Source: Gemmatimonadota bacterium
GTDB taxonomy: Bacteria; Latescibacterota; UBA2968; GCA-2709665
Length of the DNA: 64,000 nucleotides
Reading direction: 5' to 3'
Assembly: GCA_028877215.1 (NCBI GenBank)
Contig: JAPPFJ010000008.1
Coordinates: 224,102-288,101, forward strand
Below, one piece after another: positions 54,295 through 61,863 of the stretch. Every line of letters begins with the position of its first letter. The stretch's first letter is position 1. The notes below the pieces were generated by a model that saw only the letters and a program-made list of their open reading frames with translations, was not told the origin of the DNA and did no database searches. A program made the translations under genes and the position numbers.

Positions 54295-54524
54295 TATGCG
54301 TCCGCCCATTCATCGGTGGTTGGCAGATTGATGTCTTCGTGATAGATCACGCCGCCCTGAATGGCGCCGAAAGCCTCTTCCACGGTCTTCTTGCGTGCAA
54401 TAGGCAGAATGCGCAGCACCGGGCGCCGGCGATCCGTGACAATCAGCTCTTCGCCTGAACTCTCGAGTTCCCGGAAGATACGGAGCATTTGTGCTTTCAA
54501 CTTGCTCTTTGAGATGGTTTGCAC
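54294..54524 (-). CDS. Phd/YefM-type antitoxin
   Basis: A 76-residue protein. The N-terminal MQTISKSKLKAQMLRIFREL and GEELIVTDRRRPVLRILPI are typical of Phd/YefM dimer/DNA-binding domains; the C-terminal acidic tail (EEAFGAIQGGVIYHEDINLP) would wrap the toxin. GTG 54524 has AGGAG five bases upstream. A palindromic operator and a consensus promoter lie directly upstream, so the pair is probably autoregulated. Confidence 0.88.
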   Translation of the reverse strand: MQTISKSKLKAQMLRIFRELESSGEELIVTDRRRPVLRILPIARKKTVEEAFGAIQGGVIYHEDINLPTTDEWADA

Positions 54525-54548
54525 GGTTTCTCCTCAATTAAGTTTCTG

Positions 54549-54568
54549 ACTATAGTCATGACTATAGT
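54549..54568. promoter_or_regulatory. Palindromic operator of the toxin-antitoxin pair
   Basis: CTATAGTCATGACTATAG is a perfect 18-bp palindrome (20 bp with flanking A/T). It lies immediately downstream of the -10 box, around the expected transcription start, so binding would block initiation. Half-site-like GACTATG/GACTATA motifs recur near 54645 and 55129. Confidence 0.75.
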
Positions 54569-54569
54569 T

Positions 54570-54598
54570 AATATACACAAATGCAAACATCCTGTCAA
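54570..54598 (-). promoter_or_regulatory. Consensus sigma-70 promoter of the toxin-antitoxin pair
   Basis: TTGACA (54598-54593), a 17-bp spacer and TATATT (54575-54570) on the minus strand, next to the palindromic operator. Confidence 0.8.
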
Positions 54599-54833
54599 CG
54601 AAATATCTGACATGGATAGATTACAGAATACTTACCTTGTTTGACTATGATTTACTGTGATCGGGACAATGGCGGGATAGAGGGGGCAGGATGTACCTGG
54701 AGTCCGGGCGGCGTTTCGTTTTCGGCCTTTGTTCTGCCAATCCTGTGCATCCATGTTTCGTACGTCTTTGCACAGGCCGATAGCCAGAACTTTGCGCGGA
54801 CCCAACCGCCACCGGCATCAGTGTCATCTGCAT

Positions 54834-55019
54834 TTACTCGCGCAGCCGGATGTTGATTTCGTCGACAGAAGCCGTGTCCAGGAACAACGCCAATTCCTTC
54901 TTGAGGTTTTCCCTGGATTCGGCTACGGTCTTTCCCTGGCTCGCGATGTCCAGCTCGGGGCAGAGCGCGACGTACCCATCACCCACGCACTCGATAACTG
55001 CCGTCAACTGCCTGCTCAT
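54834..55019 (-). CDS. Orphan, truncated HicB-like antitoxin
   Basis: A 61-residue HicB/UPF0150-like protein (SRQLTAVIECVGDGYVALCP and ELDIASQGKTVAESRENLKK), a paralog of the one at 56342-56563. It stops at TAA after INIRLRE. Past the stop the DNA still codes PVAVG in the same frame, as at the end of the intact copy, so the stop is probably a nonsense mutation. No HicA follows; the next DNA is a dispersed repeat. The region 54599-54833 otherwise contains repeats only. Confidence 0.65.
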   Translation of the reverse strand: MSRQLTAVIECVGDGYVALCPELDIASQGKTVAESRENLKKELALFLDTASVDEINIRLRE

Positions 55020-55211
55020 CACCAACTCACGCAATCCCGACTCGATGAATTGACATGGATTCAACTGCATGAAGGGTAAGCATCCCGGCTTGCCAACGAT
55101 TCGAGCGATTCCTGTATTATATATGACTATACGTGCAGTGGGTTCCCGGTTTTCTCCTGTCGATCCTGTGCATTTCTTCCTGGTGGTCTTTCGCTACTAA
55201 CAATGGCCTAC

Positions 55212-55318
55212 ATGGATGGACAGGATAAACAGGATGAAACCAGAAGAAACTACGAAACTACGAAAACAGCGAAAGTCACAAAAACGCATTTATCCTGCCT
55301 ATCCTGTTCATCCATGTT
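55212..55318. repeat. Dispersed repeat cluster (GGATGGACAGGATAAACAGG type), copies 1-2
   Basis: ATGGATGGACAGGATAAACA at 55212 on and the inverse TATCCTGCCTATCCTGTTCA near 55295, around GAAGAAACTACGAAACTACG. Similar units lie at 53849, 54733, 55968, 56618 and 56743. These occupy the spaces between the toxin-antitoxin genes and the AhpD-like gene. Confidence 0.65.
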
Positions 55319-55930
55319 TCATGCCTCGCCCGTCTGATCTTCGCCTGATTTCTCCCACGCTTTCGTAAACGTCTCCGGTTCGACTCCGAGCGCATCGGCC
55401 ACGCGGTTGATGTAGTTGAAAAAGCCGATGATCTGAACCGTGTCGTGGATCGCGCGGTCGTCGAAGCCGTGCTCGCGCAGCCCGTCCATGTCCGCGGCTG
55501 TTGAAGCGTGCGGATCCAGGCTGAGCTTCTCCGCGAAGGCGCAGAGCGCGCGGTCGGCGGCCGGCAGATCGGCCTGGCGCCAGTCCGCGGCCAACTGATG
55601 CACCAGCCGTTCGGCTTCCTCGCCGTCCTCGACGTCGAACTCTCCGGCGACCTCGGCACGGAGGTCGTGGGCGTGCGAGCGAATTCAGTACACGCAATGG
55701 TTCGCGGCTGAGACCACCACGGCGAGCATCTCCCGCCGCGCGCGGCTGAGAGGGGAGGGGCCGTGCATCAACGTGCCGTAGAAATCCAGCGAAGCCTTCA
55801 TCGCCGGCGGATTGGGGCTCATGACGGCAACGATACCCCAGATTCGCCCTGCCCGCTTCAGCGCCGCGTCATACAGCTTCTTCAACAGGCCGGTGGCCCT
55901 ATCTGGTGGAATAACATTAATATATGGCAT
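55319..55930 (-). CDS. AhpD/CMD-family peroxidase-related protein, probable selenoprotein
   Basis: Read through an in-frame TGA (55687-55685, codon 82) this is a 203-residue protein of the carboxymuconolactone decarboxylase/AhpD superfamily ('peroxidase-related enzyme' type). The residues before and after the TGA give E67-x11-C79-V-Y-U82-x3-H86, which is the AhpD signature E-x11-C-x2-C-x3-H with the second cysteine replaced. In AhpD that cysteine is the reactive one. The frame continues without other stops and the C-terminal half (HDTVQIIGFFNYINRVADAL) is the conserved CMD end. A hairpin at 55667-55648 fits a bacterial SECIS. The alternative is a TGC-to-TGA point mutation. Sec machinery is not in this window. 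Confidence 0.75.
55648..55667 (-). promoter_or_regulatory. Candidate bacterial SECIS hairpin
   Basis: CGACCTC pairs perfectly with GAGGTCG over a 6-nt loop CGTGCC. The loop begins 24 nt after the TGA and has G at its second position. Both features agree with the known bSECIS rules (loop 16-37 nt downstream, G in the first two loop bases). Confidence 0.5.
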
Positions 55931-55967
55931 CGTAATACCCCCTTCCCATACCCAAGATAAACACCAT

Positions 55968-56045
55968 CAAACATGGATGGACAGGATGAGCAGGATGAAA
56001 CCAGAAGAAACTACGAATCTACGAAAACAGAGAATACCACAAAAA
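55968..56045. repeat. Dispersed repeat, copy 3
   Basis: ACATGGATGGACAGGATGAG and AACCAGAAGAAACTACGAAT match the unit at 55212-55270. It lies between the AhpD-like gene and hicA. Confidence 0.65.
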
Positions 56046-56130
56046 GCACGAGAATCGGGCAAACCAAAACCGGTAAACTTCGATGGACAGGATGATACAC
56101 TGTCCTGTCTTACATGCTCCTGTATGTGTC

Positions 56131-56355
56131 TTACTCGAACAGTGTACGTGGTAGCCCTGACTGTCTGATGATTGCCATGAGTGTTCCTTTCCGCAGTTCC
56201 TTGTGGTCTGGAACCGGGACGGTGATCGTAGTCTCAGCCGTGACCTTCTGCATAACGACATGGCTGCTTCTACGCCGTACCTCGGCAAACCCGTGACCCG
56301 CGAGTATTGCACACGTCTCACGTCCCGACAATACCCGAAGCCTAACCAACGGCAA
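56131..56355 (-). CDS. HicA-like mRNA interferase toxin
   Basis: A 74-residue protein with the small dsRBD-like HicA fold. LSGRETCAILAGHGFAEVRR and the catalytic histidine in RSSHVVMQK are followed by VPVPDHKELRKGTLMAIIRQ. It cleaves mRNA when free of HicB. It starts inside the end of the hicB gene (14-bp overlap), with hicB first, the reverse of the commonest order. Confidence 0.88.
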   Translation of the reverse strand: MPLVRLRVLSGRETCAILAGHGFAEVRRRSSHVVMQKVTAETTITVPVPDHKELRKGTLMAIIRQSGLPRTLFE

Positions 56356-56563
56356 CCTCTACCCGGGTTACGTACACTTCTTCGTGCAGGCGCTGCTTGA
56401 TCTCGGTATCCGAGGCCGTCTCCAGGAACAACTCCAATGCCTCCTTTAGATTATCCCTTGCTTCCGACACGGATGTTCCCTGGCTGGCGACGTCCAGTTC
56501 AGGGCAGAGGGCGACGTAGCCGTCGTCCTCACGTTCTATAATTGCTGTCAGCTGTCTTGTCAT
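56342..56563 (-). CDS. HicB-like antitoxin
   Basis: A 73-residue partial-RNase-H-fold antitoxin: MTRQLTAIIEREDDGYVALC, PELDVASQGTSVSEARDNLK and a tail EEVYVTRVEVAVG. No DNA-binding domain is attached, so autoregulation would need other contacts. ATG 56563 follows GGGAG at six bases. The longer frame to 56974 only crosses repeats. Paralog of the truncated copy at 54834. Confidence 0.88.
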   Translation of the reverse strand: MTRQLTAIIEREDDGYVALCPELDVASQGTSVSEARDNLKEALELFLETASDTEIKQRLHEEVYVTRVEVAVG

Positions 56564-56609
56564 TGCAAGCTCCCGCCTTTCGGATTTGCCTCGACTGCGT
56601 TTATGCTCT

Positions 56610-56775
56610 TCCGCCTTTATCCTGCTTATCCTGTGCATCCATGTTTCGATTCTTCCAACTCCTGAACGTGGCTCGCCATCCACAACGGTCCGTATCGTGC
56701 TTTGCCCGATTTTCTTGTTTGTCCCGCTTTTTGCTTTTCCGCCTTTATCCTGCCTATCCTGTTTATCCATGTTCC
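56610..56775. repeat. Dispersed repeat, copies 4-5
   Basis: TTATCCTGCTTATCCTGTGC (56616 on) and TTATCCTGCCTATCCTGTTT (56743 on), each followed by ATCCATGTT and preceded by TTTTCCGCC-like sequence, repeat with a period of about 127 bp between hicB and the lptE-like gene. Confidence 0.65.
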
Positions 56776-56802
56776 CCTGCATCAATCCTCGATGGTCTCT
56801 CG

Positions 56803-57300
56803 CTACCACCCGCCAACCTGAGTCCTGTCCACAATATCCCGTGTCAGGATTTCGAACGCCGCGCCGAGGCCTGCGTGGCGGGCTTCTTCGCGCTGGCCGG
56901 CGGCGCTGTAGATGCCGTATCCCTTCAGGCGCTTCTCTTCCCACAGCTGCTTCTTGTTCTTCACGTCGTAGCAACTGACGTCCACGAAGACCGAGATCTG
57001 GAACTGGTCCTCCTGCCCGCGGTAGGTGAACGGGTCGTCCCGCACTTCCACGATGGTGCCGCGCAGCACGATGTCCGCGCGATCTTCGTCCGTGACGCGC
57101 AGCGCCGCGTCCTGGAGAAACGCCTGGATCAGGCTATCGGTGAGCGCCTGCTGGATTTCCGGCTCGAGGCTCTCGTTGTCCATCAGCGGAATGGCCACCG
57201 AGCGGAAACCCGAGCCGCCCGTGGCTGACGTTGAATAGTACGCGCATCCGCCCAGCCAGAACAGGAACAGCGCCGCGCAGGGGAGGAGGAACCGCTTCAA
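56803..57300 (-). CDS. LptE-like LPS-assembly lipoprotein
   Basis: A 165-residue outer-membrane lipoprotein: signal MKRFLLPCAALFLFWLGGC with lipobox LGGC (cysteine 19), then a small alpha/beta domain (VAIPLMDNESLEPEIQQALT, DIVLRGTIVEVRDDPFTYRG). LptE plugs LptD during LPS delivery. The TTG start at 57300 has GGAGGAA five bases upstream and overlaps the TGA of the DUF1844 gene (TTGA), so translation is coupled. Its presence argues for an LPS-type outer membrane. Confidence 0.82.
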   Translation of the reverse strand: MKRFLLPCAALFLFWLGGCAYYSTSATGGSGFRSVAIPLMDNESLEPEIQQALTDSLIQAFLQDAALRVTDEDRADIVLRGTIVEVRDDPFTYRGQEDQFQISVFVDVSCYDVKNKKQLWEEKRLKGYGIYSAAGQREEARHAGLGAAFEILTRDIVDRTQVGGW

Positions 57301-57800
57301 TCCGATTCCTCCTTCGACTCCGACGCCGCCTCGTCATTCGGCGTTTTGGCTTCAGCGACTTCGGCTGCGTCGCCGGCGCTCTGCTCCGCGGACGCATCCT
57401 GCTCCGGAGCCTCACCTTCCGTGCTCCCGGCGGCATCTTCGCCGCTCTCCTCCGCGGGCGCCTCGGCGTCGGCCGTTGACGCCTCGGCCTCATCGGAAGC
57501 CGCTTCGGCCTCGTCCGGTTCCTTGTTCACTTCGTCGATGTAGTTCATCCTCAACTCGTACAGCGCGTGTTCCAGGAACTTCTGTTCGTTTTCGCTGAGA
57601 TTGCCCTTCGTCTTCGCCTGCAGCATGCCCAGGATGTCAATCGTGTTCTTCGCCTGGGCGAGGTCCCGTTCCACCTTGTTGGTCGCGGGGTTCATCACCT
57701 TGCCCAGATGCTGCCATGCCGCCCCCTGAAACATCAGTACGATCTGCGTAAACAGAAATTCGTTCATCTGTTCCTGAGTAATGGTCTCACTTTCGGCCAT
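57297..57800 (-). CDS. DUF1844 protein with acidic low-complexity tail
   Basis: A 167-residue protein. The first ~85 residues are DUF1844 (FLFTQIVLMFQGAAWQHLGK, LAQAKNTIDILGMLQAKTKG, EHALYELRMNYIDEV); the remaining 80 are almost only Ala, Glu, Asp, Ser and Gly, with no structure expected. DUF1844 has no assigned function but is widely conserved in Gram-negative lineages of this kind. The gene precedes the lptE-like gene with overlap. AAGGAGG lies upstream of the ATG. Confidence 0.85.
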   Translation of the reverse strand: MAESETITQEQMNEFLFTQIVLMFQGAAWQHLGKVMNPATNKVERDLAQAKNTIDILGMLQAKTKGNLSENEQKFLEHALYELRMNYIDEVNKEPDEAEAASDEAEASTADAEAPAEESGEDAAGSTEGEAPEQDASAEQSAGDAAEVAEAKTPNDEAASESKEESD

Positions 57801-57872
57801 GAAGATATCCTCCTTGAAATGATTGACTTAAGCACTTCGTGGCAATGGTCTGTATAAGTTAAAACCTGTATC

Positions 57873-58005
57873 TGGGTAGACGGAAGACGTAAGAGGGGAG
57901 AGGAGTTCCTGCCTTGTGAGTTTTCCTTTTATACCGTAGGCAAGTGGAGAGACCAAATCGGGCGAAGACCTCATCTCCCGTCTCCCGTCTTACCTCTACC
58001 GCTTT
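57873..58005. repeat. Palindromic repeat family C, copy 3
   Basis: GGGTAGACGGAAGACGTAAG on the left and CTCCCGTCTTACCTCTACCG on the right, around CTTGTGAGTTTTCCTTTTAT. It slightly overlaps the 3' end of the DsbA-family gene, whose stop codon is formed within the right arm. Confidence 0.65.
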
Positions 58006-58622
58006 ATGGCTTTCTCCAGCCTCGCCATCGCGGTTTCGGCGTTCGCCCAGCCGCGGACGACGTCGGTCTGCGCGTCGCCGTGTTTCACGACCACGCTCGG
58101 GAATTCACGGACGCCCATGGAGCGGCGCAGGTTGAAACCCGCCTGCAAATCGGCCTCGATCTCCGGCGATGTGATATCCCGCTCGAATCGATCCATGTCC
58201 AGCGGCGGCGAAAGCGACCCGGCAACCGCGGTCAGCGTTTCGATATCCGAGGGATTCCGTGCTTCACGGTAATACGCCCGCTGGATGGCGTCGAACATTT
58301 CGGGAACGGCGTCTTCCCGTTGAACCCGTGCCGCCAGCACCGCGCGGCATGCGGGGTACGTGGACCGTCGCGGTTTGCATTTACGCCAGAAGTCCCAGTT
58401 GAATTCCGCCCCAGTCGTCGCCGCGACGTCCCGCCAGTTCCGCTGCACGTACGCGCGCGTTGCTTCGGGCATCGGCTCGTCCGAGTCCTTCGCCAGCCCG
58501 CCCATCACGTACACCACCGGGACGGCCTCCGGAAGCGCCGAGACGATCTCCCGCAACACCGGCCTGAAGCCCCAGCACCACGAACACATCGGGTCGCCCA
58601 CGTAATAGAGTTGCGGATCCAC
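57996..58622 (-). CDS. DsbA-family protein, FrnE-like
   Basis: A 208-residue thioredoxin-fold protein. The active site CSWCWGF is near residues 13-19 and the cis-Pro loop in REFPSVVV near 175. It has no signal peptide, so it is probably cytoplasmic like FrnE/2-hydroxychromene isomerase-like proteins, acting in disulfide exchange or isomerisation. The last codons lie in a family-C repeat arm, which may have replaced the original C-terminus. Position otherwise solitary. Confidence 0.85.
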   Translation of the reverse strand: MDPQLYYVGDPMCSWCWGFRPVLREIVSALPEAVPVVYVMGGLAKDSDEPMPEATRAYVQRNWRDVAATTGAEFNWDFWRKCKPRRSTYPACRAVLAARVQREDAVPEMFDAIQRAYYREARNPSDIETLTAVAGSLSPPLDMDRFERDITSPEIEADLQAGFNLRRSMGVREFPSVVVKHGDAQTDVVRGWANAETAMARLEKAIKR

Positions 58623-58955
58623 GTTTCGTATCCTCTATGGATGGGTATTTCAGTGAAACAGGCCGTTCAGGCGACGTGCATGACCTCAGACGTTCTGGAA
58701 CCCGAAGCCGGGTTCCACGCCCTGAGTACCGGTACAAAATTAAAGACGCGTGTTGAAAAAGGCAAGCATATCGACCCTGTCCACGCCTGTGCAATACCGC
58801 TGCAATTCGCCGTTCCCGCGGCCCGGTAGAATCCGCTTGCGGAGACGTATTGATTATGCGTACCTTCATCCCCCCTAATTCTGCCAATTCCGTCTGGTGC
58901 GGAAAATTGTCAACGGGACCGCGATATCGGGAAACACACAAAAAGGAGGTGGTCC
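58623..58955. other. 333-bp intergenic region before the CO-dehydrogenase-like operon
   Basis: Divergent promoter region for the DsbA-family gene and the coxS-like gene. A perfect AAGGAGGTGG ribosome site ends it. No gene or firm promoter recognised. Confidence 0.5.
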
Positions 58956-59420
58956 GTGAACGTGGAAGTCACCATTAACGGCGAGCGCCACAGCCACGAC
59001 GTGGAGCCCAGGCTGCTGCTTGTGCATTATCTGCGCGACGTCGTGGGCCTGACCGGCACCCACGTAGGCTGCGAAACCAGCCTCTGCGGCGCCTGCACCA
59101 TCATGCTCGACGGCCAGGCGGTGAAATCCTGTACGCTGCTCGCGGTACAGGCGAACGGCGCCGAAATCACCACCATCGAAGGTCTGGCCGAGAACGGCGA
59201 ACTTCACCCGGTACAGGAGGGCTTCTGGGAGTGCCATGGCCTGCAGTGCGGATTCTGCACGCCCGGGATGATCATCGCCGCCCACCAGTTGCTGGAACGC
59301 AACTCGCGGCCCAGCGAGGCGCAGATCCGGCGCGGCATCGAGGGCAACCTCTGCCGATGCACCGGATACCAGCACATCGTGGACGCCGTCCAGTACGCAG
59401 CCAGAAAAATGAGGTCCTGA
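58956..59420 (+). CDS. [2Fe-2S] small subunit of a molybdenum hydroxylase (CoxS-like)
   Basis: A 154-residue iron-sulfur subunit. The plant-type cluster is bound by [15 protein letters not shown] and the helical-domain cluster by CGFCTPGM with CRCTGYQ. It passes electrons from the molybdopterin subunit to FAD. GTG start with AAGGAGG. It is the first gene of the S-L-M set; this gene order, with S first, differs from the M-S-L order of typical form I CO dehydrogenases. Confidence 0.93.
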   Translation: MNVEVTINGERHSHDVEPRLLLVHYLRDVVGLTGTHVGCETSLCGACTIMLDGQAVKSCTLLAVQANGAEITTIEGLAENGELHPVQEGFWECHGLQCGFCTPGMIIAAHQLLERNSRPSEAQIRRGIEGNLCRCTGYQHIVDAVQYAARKMRS

Positions 59421-59433
59421 AAGGAGGTCTCCC

Positions 59434-61764
59434 ATGCCTGTCGGTAAATCAGTAGGCGCAAGAATCAAGCGCAGGGAAGATCCCCGGCTGATCCAGGGCC
59501 TTGCGCAGTATGTAGACGACATCCAACTGCCCGGTACGCTGCACGTGGCCGTCCTCAGAAGCCCGTACGGACACGCGCACATCAGGGGCATCGACACCAC
59601 GGCCGCGGCAGATCACCCGGGCGTGGCGGCCGTGGTTACCGGCGACGATCTCAAAGGCAATATCGGCACTATTCCGTGCGCCACCACCGATCCCGAGGGC
59701 TTTCCGGGTATCCAGGTTCCCGACCATCCGGTCCTGGCTCACGGAAAGGTCCGGTTCGTCGGGGAGCCCGTTGTCGCGGTCGTCGCCGACAGTCCCTACA
59801 CCGCCAGCGACGCGGCCGAACTCGTCGAGGTGGACTACGAGCCGCTCGACGCCGTCAACTCCGCGGAGGCGGCACTCAGTGACGGCGCACCGCTCTTGCA
59901 CGAGGAATTCGGCAGCAACCAGGCGTTTACCTGGGCTATTGCCGGCGGGGACATCGACGCCGCTTTCGCTCAGGCCGACCGCGTGGTCAAACAGCGCTTC
60001 GACCACCAGCGCCTGGTGCCGAACCCGCTGGAGACCCGGGGCGTGGTCGCGCAGTTTCAACCGGGCGACGGCAAGCTCACGGTCTGGTCCTCCACCCAGA
60101 TCCCGCATCTGCTCAAAACGCAGCTCTCGGTTATTCTCAGCCGGCCCGAACAGCTCGTGCAGGTCATCGCGCCCGAGGTGGGGGGCGGTTTCGGCTGCAA
60201 GCTGAACGTGTACGCCGAGGAAGCCCTGGTCGGGCATCTCGCGATCCAGCTCAAAAGGCCGGTCAAGTGGATCGAGAGCAGACGTGAGAATTTCCTGCAC
60301 ACCATCCATGGGCGCGACCAGGTCGGTGACGTGGAGATCCCCGTCAAGAACGATGGGACCATTCTGGGGCTCAAGTATACCGTTGAGGCCGACGTGGGCG
60401 CCTACTACCAGTTGCTCACCCCGGCCATCCCCACGCTTACGGGGCTGATGCTCTGCGGCTGTTACAAATTCCAGAACGTCTCCATGGAGCTCGTTGCCGC
60501 CTTCACCAACAAGATGGCCACCGATGCCTACCGGGGCGCGGGAAGGCCCGAGGCCACCTACCTCATCGAGCGTATGCTGGACTGCGTGGCTTACGATCTG
60601 GATATGGACCCCCTGGAGGTCCGGCGCCGGAACTTCATCGGCAAGGACGAGTTTCCCTTCGAGACCGGTACGGCCGTTGCCTACGACAGCGGCGACTATG
60701 AGATCGCGCTGAACAAGGCGCTGAGGAAAATCGACTACGAAGGCTTCCGCAATGAGCAGGCGGAAGCCCGCGAGCAGGGCCGGTATCTCGGCATCGGCTT
60801 CTCAACGTACGTGGAGATCTGCGGTATGGGGCCCTCGGCCGCCATGCCTGCCGGCGGCTGGGAGAGCGGCACCGTGCGCGTGGATCCCACCGGCAAAGTC
60901 ACCGTTCTAACCGGCGTCTCGCCCCACGGCCAGGGCCAGGAGACCACGTTTGCGCAGCTCATCGCTGACGGCCTTGGAGTGGATATCGACGACGTGCGGA
61001 TCATCCATGGCGATACGGAAGCCGTGCAGTACGGCATCGGAACGTTCGGCTCCCGCGCGACCGCGGTGGGCGGCACGGCCATGGTGATGGCCATGGAAAA
61101 AGTCAAGGAGAAAGCCGTCAACATCGCCGCGCACCTGCTGGAGAGCAATCCCCAGGACATCGTGGTCGAAGACGGCCAATACGGCGTCAAGGGGTCGCCC
61201 GACCAGGGCGTGACCCTGGCGGACATCTCGATGGCCGCACACGGGGGCGTGAATCTGCCTCCGGATACCGAGCCGGGCATGGCTGCCACGCACTTCTTCG
61301 AACCCTCCAATTTCACCTACCCGTTCGGCACGCATATCGCCATCGTGGAGGTGGACGCGGACACCGGCGAAGTGGAAATCCTTCGGTATATCGCCGTGGA
61401 CGACTGCGGACAGATCATCAACCCGATGATCGTCGAGGGTCAGATCCACGGGGGTATCGCCCAGGGTCTTGGCCAGGCGCTTTACGAAGAAGCCATCTAC
61501 GACGAGAGCGGACAGATGATCACCGGCTCGTTCATGGACTATGCCCTGCCCAAGGCGCATAACTTCCCGCGCTTCGAACTTGACAACACGGTCACGCCAT
61601 CACCGGTGAACCCCATGGGCGTCAAGGGCGTGGGTGAGGCGGGAACCATCGGCTCCACGCCGTCCATCGTCAACGCGGTGGTGGACGCGCTCAAGCCGTT
61701 CGACGTGAGGCACGTCGACATGCCGCTGCGTCCCGAAAAGCTTTGGAAGCTCATGCAGAGGTAG
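59434..61764 (+). CDS. Molybdopterin large subunit, form-II CoxL-like (xanthine dehydrogenase family)
   Basis: A 776-residue catalytic subunit of the xanthine oxidase family. VGARIKRREDPRLIQGLAQY begins the aldehyde oxidase domain; APEVGGGFGCK is the molybdopterin loop; the active-site loop reads AYRGAGR (~364-370), the form II signature, not the AYxCSFR of genuine form I CO dehydrogenase; the catalytic glutamate is in VKGVGEAGTIG near the end. It thus hydroxylates some organic substrate, and CO oxidation is doubtful. AAGGAGG lies 8 bases upstream and coxS ends 13 bp before. Confidence 0.93.
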   Translation: MPVGKSVGARIKRREDPRLIQGLAQYVDDIQLPGTLHVAVLRSPYGHAHIRGIDTTAAADHPGVAAVVTGDDLKGNIGTIPCATTDPEGFPGIQVPDHPVLAHGKVRFVGEPVVAVVADSPYTASDAAELVEVDYEPLDAVNSAEAALSDGAPLLHEEFGSNQAFTWAIAGGDIDAAFAQADRVVKQRFDHQRLVPNPLETRGVVAQFQPGDGKLTVWSSTQIPHLLKTQLSVILSRPEQLVQVIAPEVGGGFGCKLNVYAEEALVGHLAIQLKRPVKWIESRRENFLHTIHGRDQVGDVEIPVKNDGTILGLKYTVEADVGAYYQLLTPAIPTLTGLMLCGCYKFQNVSMELVAAFTNKMATDAYRGAGRPEATYLIERMLDCVAYDLDMDPLEVRRRNFIGKDEFPFETGTAVAYDSGDYEIALNKALRKIDYEGFRNEQAEAREQGRYLGIGFSTYVEICGMGPSAAMPAGGWESGTVRVDPTGKVTVLTGVSPHGQGQETTFAQLIADGLGVDIDDVRIIHGDTEAVQYGIGTFGSRATAVGGTAMVMAMEKVKEKAVNIAAHLLESNPQDIVVEDGQYGVKGSPDQGVTLADISMAAHGGVNLPPDTEPGMAATHFFEPSNFTYPFGTHIAIVEVDADTGEVEILRYIAVDDCGQIINPMIVEGQIHGGIAQGLGQALYEEAIYDESGQMITGSFMDYALPKAHNFPRFELDNTVTPSPVNPMGVKGVGEAGTIGSTPSIVNAVVDALKPFDVRHVDMPLRPEKLWKLMQR

Positions 61765-61863
61765 GCTACCTGCCCGGACCGTCAGGGGGCGCGGTGACCG
61801 GATGACGAACGGTTGAACGCGCTCGCGCGGAAGTTCCAATATTCGATACGTGGAGAGATTACA

